Source: Akkermansia sp. (lineage in GTDB: Bacteria > Verrucomicrobiota > Verrucomicrobiia > Verrucomicrobiales > Akkermansiaceae). From it: a stretch of 42,531 nt of DNA. The notes beneath the pieces are model-generated. The model made no database searches and had not been told where the DNA came from. It saw nothing but the letters and a program-made list of their open reading frames with translations. Positions 1 to 6,486 of the stretch are shown here, piece by piece; position 1 is the first letter of the stretch; every line of letters starts with the position of its first letter. A program made the position numbers and the translations under genes. The stretch covers positions 1 to 42,531 of the forward strand of contig JAUNER010000022.1 of assembly GCA_030525455.1 (NCBI GenBank), given 5' to 3'.

Positions 1-2
1 TT

Positions 3-998
3 GTGCGTACAGCAACAGGTACTTGGTCTGTGACCTACAATGCAGAGAATAGACCCGTGATTTTCCAAAAAACCGCAGATTCCGTCACCACTCGCATTAC
101 GTGTACCTACGATTACATGGGCAGGCGTGCTACGAAAAAAGTGGAAGAAATCACTACCGATGCGGAGGGGAATGAAACAACTGCGATTATCAGTAACCAC
201 CGCTTCATCTACCGTGGATATTTACAGATAGCGTGTTGTGACTTAAGCAGAAGCGGACACCCCTGCCTATGGCTCATCACCTGGGACCCGACTCAACCTG
301 TTGCCACTCGTCCCCTAGTCATCCAAAAAGACGGTGCATGGTTCTGTTACGGATGGGATTTGACGAAGAATATCTGCGAAATCTTCGGGCAAAACGGCTA
401 CATCCGTAGCACCTACGCCTACACACCATTCGGCAGCGTCACCACCAGCGGAGACATCAACCAACCCATCCAATGGAGTAGCGAATACTACGACAATGAA
501 TTAGCCTTAGTCTACTACAACTACCGTCACTACAACCCAACCGATGGTCGCCGGATAAACCGCGACCCCATCGCCGAACAAGGCGGCCGGAATTTGTATG
601 GTTTTGTGGGGAATAAAACCATAAGTCTTTCTGACACTATCGGTAATGGAGTATTGGCATGGTCAGGGCTCATATTGCTTGGAGCTTTTTTAGCGTGTGC
701 TTTGCATGGTATGGCAAAGGCCGTGAATTATAGCCCTAATGATAAGAGGCAACACTGTTATACAACTTTTTATATGTCAATAAATTGTGGTAGCATGTTG
801 ATTGCTGTACCTGTAGCAATTACGAAAGAAATATTGGATACAACTTATGCATTAATCCAAAAAGAGTTAGGCATTATTAGTAAAAAAAGATATGACTCTA
901 TTGTTGTGGATTCAATCAAAGATGGTTATGCAGATGTGGAGTGTATTAATGCTAATAGCGAAGAAGAGTGTGAATGTTGTTGTAAAAATGTGAAATGA
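3..998 (+). CDS. RHS repeat protein, C-terminal part (5' end outside window)
   Basis: The frame is open to the left edge, so this is the end of a larger RHS/YD-repeat protein. Visible RHS marks are a YD repeat (YDYMGRRATKKV, about residue 36) and the core ending RRINRDPIAEQGGRNLYGF near residue 185-200. RHS proteins are large secreted or surface shells that encapsulate a variable C-terminal effector. The tip after the core is about 130 residues, with a hydrophobic stretch (VLAWSGLILLGAFLACALHG), a second moderately hydrophobic stretch (MSINCGSMLIAVPVAI) and a Cys-rich end (EECECCCKNVK). The usual DPxG self-cleavage motif after the core reads DTIG. Base composition turns AT-rich after the core, as is typical of exchangeable RHS tips. 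I do not recognise the tip domain; a toxin role is inference. The next gene starts 30 nt downstream. Confidence 0.85.
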   Translation: MRTATGTWSVTYNAENRPVIFQKTADSVTTRITCTYDYMGRRATKKVEEITTDAEGNETTAIISNHRFIYRGYLQIACCDLSRSGHPCLWLITWDPTQPVATRPLVIQKDGAWFCYGWDLTKNICEIFGQNGYIRSTYAYTPFGSVTTSGDINQPIQWSSEYYDNELALVYYNYRHYNPTDGRRINRDPIAEQGGRNLYGFVGNKTISLSDTIGNGVLAWSGLILLGAFLACALHGMAKAVNYSPNDKRQHCYTTFYMSINCGSMLIAVPVAITKEILDTTYALIQKELGIISKKRYDSIVVDSIKDGYADVECINANSEEECECCCKNVK

Positions 999-1027
999 AG
1001 TAATATGTATCACATATCATTAAAAAA

Positions 1028-1432
1028 ATGACAAAAAAAGATAATTATCCAAAATTATTTGTTTATAAATTATTAATATTATCTTCCGTTGCTTATTCTA
1101 TATTGATATTTCTTTTCGGTAGTAAAATAGACATAAGTGAATATGATTTTACAAGTTTTAATTTATCATATTTTTCTATACAACCATCCCTATGGTGGCT
1201 TATTATACATACCGGTATAGAAAATATAAAACGATTATATCGGCATTATATATTTGTAATAATGGGAGTTAGTGTTACGAGCTGTCTGCTTTTTTATGAG
1301 CTTCATTTCTGTTGGGCTAATTTAGGTTCATTTTTGGATGGTTATTATTCTTGGCTGATATGTCATCTCTTGTGTATACTTGGGACTATTATATATATTT
1401 ACCGAATGGGAAAGAGTTTGATAAAACCGTGA
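1028..1432 (+). CDS. Small multi-pass membrane protein, possible RHS immunity protein
   Basis: I do not recognise a family for this 134-residue protein. It looks like four transmembrane helices: about residues 10-30, 45-62 (weaker), 74-92 and 105-127. It is strongly AT-rich, like the RHS tip just upstream and unlike the mla genes downstream, which suggests that tip and gene arrived together. Position (30 nt behind an RHS C-terminus, same strand) and small size fit an immunity protein for the RHS effector, and a membrane-spanning immunity protein would suit a membrane-acting toxin. That role is inference from context only. An orphan remnant of another tip cassette is the main alternative. Confidence 0.6.
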   Translation: MTKKDNYPKLFVYKLLILSSVAYSILIFLFGSKIDISEYDFTSFNLSYFSIQPSLWWLIIHTGIENIKRLYRHYIFVIMGVSVTSCLLFYELHFCWANLGSFLDGYYSWLICHLLCILGTIIYIYRMGKSLIKP

Positions 1433-1572
1433 TTTTAAAAGAGAACCACTAGCGGCATTATCCTTCCCCACCCAGCAAATCAGAAACAGCCTCCCCCGAA
1501 ACAGTCCCCACAACCGGCAAGAAACAAATTACGCTTCCAATTTTCTGTAAAAATAGTAAATTAAGCACAGTC

Positions 1573-2373
1573 ATGCGATTGGTATTAGCAGACAAATTGG
1601 GACAAATCATCCTTAGTTTCCTAGAAAGACTAGGCGGGATGATGATATTGCTCTATTCCGTCATCCTATGCCATTTCAGCGGCAAATTTCGCTTTCGCGT
1701 CCTCATCGAGCAAATTGCACGCATTGGTGTTGAATCCCAACCTGTAATACTCATTACCGGGGCATTTACCGGAGCAGTACTTGAAGCCCAAATGCTCTTT
1801 CAGCTACAAACCATGCACATGGAATCCATGGGAGGAGCCGTCGTGGGGGTAGCCATGTTTAGAGAACTTGGCCCTGTCATTACCGGGCTCATGCTCGCCG
1901 GGCGAGTAGGCTCAGCAATGGCGGCAGAGATAGGAACCATGAAAGTGACGGAACAAGTTGATGCCCTCAAATCCATGAACGTGAATCCGGTGGATTATCT
2001 GGTAAAACCACGCATTCACGCCATGCTTATTTCTTCCCCCATCCTCATGATGGAAGCCGCCCTCATTGGCATATTATCAGCCTACTTCGTAAGCATCACC
2101 TCATTTGAAGTAGACCAAGCCTACTGGGTGCACTTTATGGAAAAATTCGTAGCCTTAGGAGACGTTTATGTTTCTATCATCAAATCCATTGCATTTGGAC
2201 TAATTATCGCCTTAATATCATGTAGCGAAGGGTTACGAACAAAAGATGGAGCCGTCGGTGTAGGCCAATCAACCATGCGAGCCATGGTATATTCCTCTGT
2301 TGCCCTACTCATAGCCAACTTCATGCTAACGATGATATTGAACAATCTTTTCCCGGTAGGATTTATGAAATAA
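1573..2373 (+). CDS. mlaE: MlaE-like ABC transporter permease
   Basis: This is the inner-membrane permease of an Mla-type (MCE) phospholipid transporter, which moves lipids between inner and outer membranes. At 266 residues it has the usual family length. The conserved MlaE core is visible: VILITGAFTGAVLEAQ, then FRELGPVITGLMLAGRVGSA and AAEIGTMKVTEQVDAL, followed by three to four hydrophobic helices. It is first in a tight operon, with mlaF starting 6 nt after its stop and mlaD 14 nt after mlaF. The 140 nt before it show no clear promoter or ribosome binding site to me. No mlaC or mlaB is linked here, so the periplasmic partner must lie elsewhere or be absent. Confidence 0.93.
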   Translation: MRLVLADKLGQIILSFLERLGGMMILLYSVILCHFSGKFRFRVLIEQIARIGVESQPVILITGAFTGAVLEAQMLFQLQTMHMESMGGAVVGVAMFRELGPVITGLMLAGRVGSAMAAEIGTMKVTEQVDALKSMNVNPVDYLVKPRIHAMLISSPILMMEAALIGILSAYFVSITSFEVDQAYWVHFMEKFVALGDVYVSIIKSIAFGLIIALISCSEGLRTKDGAVGVGQSTMRAMVYSSVALLIANFMLTMILNNLFPVGFMK

Positions 2374-2379
2374 TTAACT

Positions 2380-3195
2380 ATGGAAACTCCTTTTTTTCAT
2401 ATCGAGAATCTACACCAGCGATTCGGGGACCAACACGTACTCAAAGGAGTCAGTTTCGACGTACACCGAGGCGAACTGCTAGCCCTTATCGGCGGTTCCG
2501 GTGCCGGGAAAAGCGTTATCTTAAAACACCTCGATGGACTCATGGAGCCCATTGAAGGATTTGTAGCCGTAAACGGAAAAATCATTAGTCACGCACCAGA
2601 AAAAGAAAAAGTAGCTCTAAGAAAAAAGATTGGTTTCATGTTCCAGCACGGAGCACTATTTGACTCAATGACCGTTGAAGAAAACATCGAATTCCCCTTG
2701 CGAGAAGCAGGAATCAAAGACGAAAAACTCATCGATGAACGCGTAAAGCAGGCACTAAATGCCGTCGGACTCAATGAGCAAGGACATAAAATGCCCTCCG
2801 AACTTTCCGGAGGAATGATAAAACGAGTAGCCGTAGCCCGGGCCATCGTCATGATGCCTGAATGCCTACTTTACGACGAACCTACCGCTGGGCTAGACCC
2901 CATCGTAACAGATAGCATCAGCTACCTTATTCGGCAAATCTGCAAAACACAAAACATCACAACCATCATCGTATCACATGACATGCCCAGCGTTATCCGC
3001 ATCGCTGACCGCATTATCTACCTCAAAAACGGAAAAATCTACTGGTCTGGCACACCACAAGAATTACAAGAAAATCCCGACCCTATTCTTCAAAATTTCC
3101 TATACGGTCGCTCTGGCGAAAACTGGCGAGCACTAAACCCGCAAGCACATCAACTTTCAGAAACTATTCTCGGCACATCAATTACAAACCACTAA
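2380..3195 (+). CDS. mlaF: MlaF-like ABC transporter ATPase
   Basis: ATPase subunit that powers the Mla lipid transporter with MlaE and MlaD at the inner membrane. Its 271 residues are one complete ABC nucleotide-binding domain: Walker A GGSGAGKS at 38-45, Q-loop in GFMFQHGALF, signature LSGGMIKR, Walker B CLLYDEPTAGLDP and switch His in IVSHDM. The LSGGM signature and the QHGALFDSMTV stretch are typical of the MlaF/MCE-associated subgroup rather than of nutrient importers. It lies 6 nt after mlaE and 14 nt before mlaD, so translation of the three is likely coupled. Confidence 0.93.
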   Translation: METPFFHIENLHQRFGDQHVLKGVSFDVHRGELLALIGGSGAGKSVILKHLDGLMEPIEGFVAVNGKIISHAPEKEKVALRKKIGFMFQHGALFDSMTVEENIEFPLREAGIKDEKLIDERVKQALNAVGLNEQGHKMPSELSGGMIKRVAVARAIVMMPECLLYDEPTAGLDPIVTDSISYLIRQICKTQNITTIIVSHDMPSVIRIADRIIYLKNGKIYWSGTPQELQENPDPILQNFLYGRSGENWRALNPQAHQLSETILGTSITNH

Positions 3196-3209
3196 GCATC
3201 ATTTACCTC

Positions 3210-4214
3210 ATGAAGCAAAAATTCAAACCGGAAACCTGGGTAGGAGTATTCCTCATTATTGGTATCTTGCTCATTTTAGGCACGATTGTCATATTTGGTG
3301 ATTTCAAAGACACAAAAGACCAATATTACACCATCAACGTAATCTTCAAAGATGCCTCTGGTCTTATCAAAGATTCCCAAATCCGTCTAGGTGGTGTTCC
3401 TGTAGGCAAAGTAGCAAAAGCACCGGAACTCATTGAGTCCGGTGACAAAGTTCTATTAGTAGCAGAAATTCAGAACGACGTGCACATTCAGCACGGTTCC
3501 CTATTTCGCATTGATATGCAAAACATACTAGGCGATAAATTTATCGACATCGTCCCACCAAACCCACCGACCAATAAATATATAGCCCCAGATGAAACAA
3601 TTCTAGGCGAACAAGAAAGCGATTTTAGCAAAATCAAGCAAAATGCTATTTTAGCATCAGAAGAACTACTGGCATTACTAAAAAAAATAGAATCAAACTC
3701 CGGAAACATAGATACGGCACTGCTCAACATCAGCGAAGCTGCTAAGGGACTAGCCGAAACCACTCGCATCGTCAATGCAAAACTACTAACAGATGAAAAT
3801 ATAAATACAGTCAGTCAGACGCTAACGGACATCAATCAAATCAGTAAACAAATCCCCAACCTCATAGCCGAATCAAAAGCCACACTCTCCAATGCAAACT
3901 CTGCTATATCCGAGACAAGGGTCGTCTTACAACACACTAATGCAAAACTCAAACAACTAGACCCCTCAATCTCTGAAATCCCCGGTACACTCAACGCACT
4001 CAAAAAAGCTTCTGAAAATATTTCTGACATCACAGCTGATGCAAAGAAAAATCAAGGAACATTAGGTTTATTACTTTACGACAAACAATTCCGAATTGAC
4101 CTACAAACATTTATATCAAACCTACGCCAACACGGCATTTTACGATATCGTCAATCCGGCAAGGAATCAGCCCCCACAGACCCACGTTCAACCCCATCCG
4201 GATCTCGAAGATAA
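3210..4214 (+). CDS. mlaD: MlaD-like MCE-domain lipid-binding protein
   Basis: Substrate-binding MCE subunit of the Mla system, anchored in the inner membrane and facing the periplasm, where MCE domains form a hexameric ring with a lipid channel. The sequence shows one N-terminal transmembrane helix (WVGVFLIIGILLILGTIVIF, about residues 10-29). An MCE domain follows at about 38-118, with the typical DASGLIKDSQIRLGGVPVGKV motif split around residue 50-70. A long helical, Asn/Ser/Thr-rich tail runs to residue 334. The tail is much longer than in E. coli MlaD (about 183 residues) and resembles the extended MCE proteins of other phyla. It probably forms a coiled stalk; that is inference. Third gene of mlaEFD. 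Confidence 0.92.
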   Translation: MKQKFKPETWVGVFLIIGILLILGTIVIFGDFKDTKDQYYTINVIFKDASGLIKDSQIRLGGVPVGKVAKAPELIESGDKVLLVAEIQNDVHIQHGSLFRIDMQNILGDKFIDIVPPNPPTNKYIAPDETILGEQESDFSKIKQNAILASEELLALLKKIESNSGNIDTALLNISEAAKGLAETTRIVNAKLLTDENINTVSQTLTDINQISKQIPNLIAESKATLSNANSAISETRVVLQHTNAKLKQLDPSISEIPGTLNALKKASENISDITADAKKNQGTLGLLLYDKQFRIDLQTFISNLRQHGILRYRQSGKESAPTDPRSTPSGSRR

Positions 4215-4292
4215 TCATAAACCCTGCATACAGGCATTTTAGATACTTGCAATGACATCATTCTATGCTAGGATTTACCAATGTAAGTCAGT

Positions 4293-4310
4293 AGCTCATA
4301 CGTATGAGCT
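4293..4310. promoter_or_regulatory. 18-bp perfect palindrome before the yqj-like operon
   Basis: AGCTCATACGTATGAGCT is a perfect 18-bp palindrome in the 136-nt gap between mlaD and the DUF883-like gene, 41 nt before that gene's start. There is no U-run after it, so a terminator is unlikely. A dimeric regulator binding site is the simplest reading, but no regulator is identified here. Confidence 0.4.
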
Positions 4311-4350
4311 GAAAATTCAACAAAGATCAACTTCAAGACACTAAACAAAC

Positions 4351-4641
4351 ATGGAAGAACAAGAAACAACTCTCGAATTAACGCCTCGCGAAATCGCAAC
4401 TTCTAAGTTCCAGCAGGCTCGTGCATTTGCTGCATCAAAGGTAAACCAAATCCGCAAAACAGCAACAGAACAAGCCGCACATCTTCGCGAATTTGCTCAG
4501 GAAAAAAGCGAAGTCATCTGCGACCAAGCTAAGAAGTTCCACAAGGCAGGTGAAGAATACGTCAAAGAAAAGCCCACTCAGTCCATCCTCATTGCCCTTG
4601 GGGTAGGCATCGTTTTGGGCATGCTTATTCGCCGTCGATAA
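4351..4641 (+). CDS. DUF883 / ElaB-YqjD-like membrane-anchored protein
   Basis: Small 96-residue protein with a long charged amphipathic helix (residues 10-70, rich in Ala, Lys, Glu and Gln) and a C-terminal membrane anchor ending in arginines (SILIALGVGIVLGMLIRRR). The KPTQS turn before the anchor and the GxGxxxG helix are hallmarks of the ElaB/YqjD/DUF883 family. In E. coli these are stationary-phase inner-membrane proteins that bind ribosomes. It heads a three-gene set whose order (YqjD-like, YqjE-like, YqjK-like) matches E. coli yqjD-yqjE-yqjK. The stop is followed by a strong hairpin at 4651-4686. Confidence 0.75.
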   Translation: MEEQETTLELTPREIATSKFQQARAFAASKVNQIRKTATEQAAHLREFAQEKSEVICDQAKKFHKAGEEYVKEKPTQSILIALGVGIVLGMLIRRR

Positions 4642-4650
4642 TTTTAATAA

Positions 4651-4686
4651 TTCCCCCATTGGTTAAAAGACAAAACCATGGGGGAA
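4651..4686 (+). promoter_or_regulatory. Hairpin covering a candidate start codon between the first two yqj-like genes
   Basis: TTCCCCCATTGGTT (4651-4664) pairs with AACCATGGGGGAA (4674-4686) in a 13-bp stem with one bulged T and a 9-nt loop. The ATG at 4678 lies inside the 3' arm. No U-run follows directly, so it is a poor intrinsic terminator. It may dampen or condition translation of the second gene, or protect the 3' end of the first message. Function is inference. Confidence 0.45.
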
Positions 4687-4710
4687 ATCATCGGTTTTTA
4701 CCCTATCGTC

Positions 4711-5157
4711 ATGAGCTTGATAGACAAAATTAAGACAGGCATCATCGCTCCGCTCGTCAAAGAAAAAGAAGATGGTCAAGCCATTGTCAGCTCAATCAAA
4801 GAAATTTTCTCTGCCACAAAAGAGCATTTTAGTGCCCTTGGTAGCCTTCTAGTCATTGAACTAAAAGAAGCCTCTCAGCGATTAGGGAAAAAACTTGTTT
4901 TACTCCTCATCACAGCCTTTATGGCCGTTATTGGCTATCTGTTTTTATGGGCAGGCATAGCCGTTTATCTGTCTGAGTATATTGGATTACCTTGGGCGAT
5001 ACTAAGTGTTGCAATATTCCACTTCCTATGGGCTATTACAGCATTCCTTATCTCTAACGACATCAAAGTCACGCCCATTGCACCGGCCACAGCGGAAGAA
5101 ATCAAAACTGACGTCACATGCCTACAAATAGCTCTCAACAAAAACTCGAACTCCTAG
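4711..5157 (+). CDS. Phage holin superfamily III / YqjE-like membrane protein
   Basis: About 148 residues with a charged amphipathic N-terminus and two close transmembrane helices (LVLLLITAFMAVIGYLFLWA and LPWAILSVAIFHFLWAITAF). This is the layout of the YqjE / Holin-X family, which despite its name is mostly chromosomal envelope protein rather than phage holin. I prefer the ATG at 4711 because the ATG at 4678, which adds 11 residues, is buried in a G+C-rich hairpin; neither has a clear ribosome binding site. The 3' end overlaps the next gene by 40 nt in another frame, pointing to coupled translation. Confidence 0.65.
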   Translation: MSLIDKIKTGIIAPLVKEKEDGQAIVSSIKEIFSATKEHFSALGSLLVIELKEASQRLGKKLVLLLITAFMAVIGYLFLWAGIAVYLSEYIGLPWAILSVAIFHFLWAITAFLISNDIKVTPIAPATAEEIKTDVTCLQIALNKNSNS

Positions 5158-5498
5158 TAAAGGTTGCTTCGACTCGCTTAGACATTGTGAACGAGGCTGA
5201 TAACCTTGCTCGCTTAGGTCAGGAACAACTCAATTTAGTTAACCGCCTAAAGAAAAAGGCGGTCACATATCCCGTGTACAGCACATCCATTGCTTTATTG
5301 GGTAGTGCAGCTGTAGGCTGGATGATTTATGGAAGCAGAAAGAAAGAAAAAGCCCACCTGCAATCAGCTAAGGAGAGCGAGCCCAATGGCATGTCTCGTT
5401 TCATCGTAAAGACCATGCTCACACTTGCTTTCCCTACACTAAAGAAATACGGTTTTCAGCTCATTCGCACGGTCTTTTCATCCATTGTAAAAAGATAG
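5118..5498 (+). CDS. YqjK-like small membrane-associated protein
   Basis: A 126-residue protein with a helical N-terminal half, one transmembrane segment (YPVYSTSIALLGSAAVGWMIYG, split about residues 53-74) and a basic tail with a second weakly hydrophobic helix. It starts inside the end of the preceding gene, a 40-nt overlap, so it is almost certainly co-translated with it. Its place as third gene after DUF883-like and YqjE-like proteins matches E. coli yqjK, though sequence similarity is too weak to be sure. Role unknown; likely envelope or stationary-phase related. Confidence 0.6.
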   Translation: MPTNSSQQKLELLVKVASTRLDIVNEADNLARLGQEQLNLVNRLKKKAVTYPVYSTSIALLGSAAVGWMIYGSRKKEKAHLQSAKESEPNGMSRFIVKTMLTLAFPTLKKYGFQLIRTVFSSIVKR

Positions 5499-5564
5499 TT
5501 ATTAACTTCTTTTTATTAGTTAGCATTACAACTTTCAGCACCTTGTCACCTTTGACTCCTTTCT

Positions 5565-6467
5565 ATGAAACTTTATCCTGCCATTTTAGCTATACTGGGC
5601 TCACTTGCATTTGCATCTGAGACCACATCAGATACTCAAGAAGTAAAATTTGAGAAGCAAAGCATAGACATAGCAGGACATCCGGAAAGTGTAGCAGTCG
5701 ATGCCAAGGGAAATATCTACTTCACTTGCATAGGAGAGACCATTGCCCCTACAGAAAAAGATGGCGATGGCTACATAGGTATCATACCCTATGGCAGTAC
5801 AGAAGCGCAAAAAGTACAAATTATCGATGCACTTAATGCCCCCAAAGGTTTGCTGATTGATAAAAAAGGACGTCTAATCATCACAGATGTAGATGATGTT
5901 TGCTGTCTCAATCCTAAATCAGGTATGGCAGAAGGCTCGGTCGTCCTCGCTTCTATGCGACTTAAATACCTCAACGATATTGCCTATGTGGGGAATCGTC
6001 TTTTAGTAAGTGCTACTGATACCAATCAAATTTTTTACGTCGATTTACAAACAGAATCCTTTGGTGAATTAATCCCAAAAGAACCCATATTCAGTCCGAA
6101 TGGCATTGCTTGGGACCCAGAAAAAAAGCTTATCTACATCTGCGAATACGCCACAGATAAGCAAGGCAAACCCAACGGACGCCTACTTTCCATCAACCCG
6201 GTAACTCGCGAAGTCACGGAACTTACAAAAGAACGAGGACTTTACGATGGATTAGTTTATCACGATGGAGAACTTTATTTCAGCGACTGGTCAAAAGACA
6301 AAAAGCCCGAAGCTATTCGTTGTCTAAATCTAAAGATGAAGAAATCTCGACCGGTAGCAACTGGTCCTATCGAAGGTGCGGCAGATTTCATCATTCATGG
6401 AGATATGCTTATCGTTCCCGGACTAAAGGAGAAAAAAATCCACATCATGCCGTTGCGTAAGAAGTAA
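5565..6467 (+). CDS. Secreted SMP-30/gluconolactonase-like beta-propeller protein
   Basis: 300 residues with a signal peptide (MKLYPAILAILGSLAFASE, cleavage near 17-18), then repeated beta-propeller blades such as HPESVAVDAKGNIYFT, NAPKGLLIDKKGRLIITD and SPNGIAWDPEKKLIYICE. The Asn in SPNG and the Asp in YDGLVYHDG occupy positions like the metal ligands of SMP-30/gluconolactonase enzymes, so a lactonase or other hydrolase acting in the periplasm is possible. An NHL-type binding propeller is the alternative. It converges on uvrA with only 19 nt between the stops. Confidence 0.75.
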   Translation: MKLYPAILAILGSLAFASETTSDTQEVKFEKQSIDIAGHPESVAVDAKGNIYFTCIGETIAPTEKDGDGYIGIIPYGSTEAQKVQIIDALNAPKGLLIDKKGRLIITDVDDVCCLNPKSGMAEGSVVLASMRLKYLNDIAYVGNRLLVSATDTNQIFYVDLQTESFGELIPKEPIFSPNGIAWDPEKKLIYICEYATDKQGKPNGRLLSINPVTREVTELTKERGLYDGLVYHDGELYFSDWSKDKKPEAIRCLNLKMKKSRPVATGPIEGAADFIIHGDMLIVPGLKEKKIHIMPLRKK

Positions 6468-6486
6468 GCATCACACATGACTCTAC

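Noticed and set aside
1433..1572. Gap between the small membrane protein and mlaE
   Set aside because: Checked for promoter, terminator and small genes; no convincing signal found.
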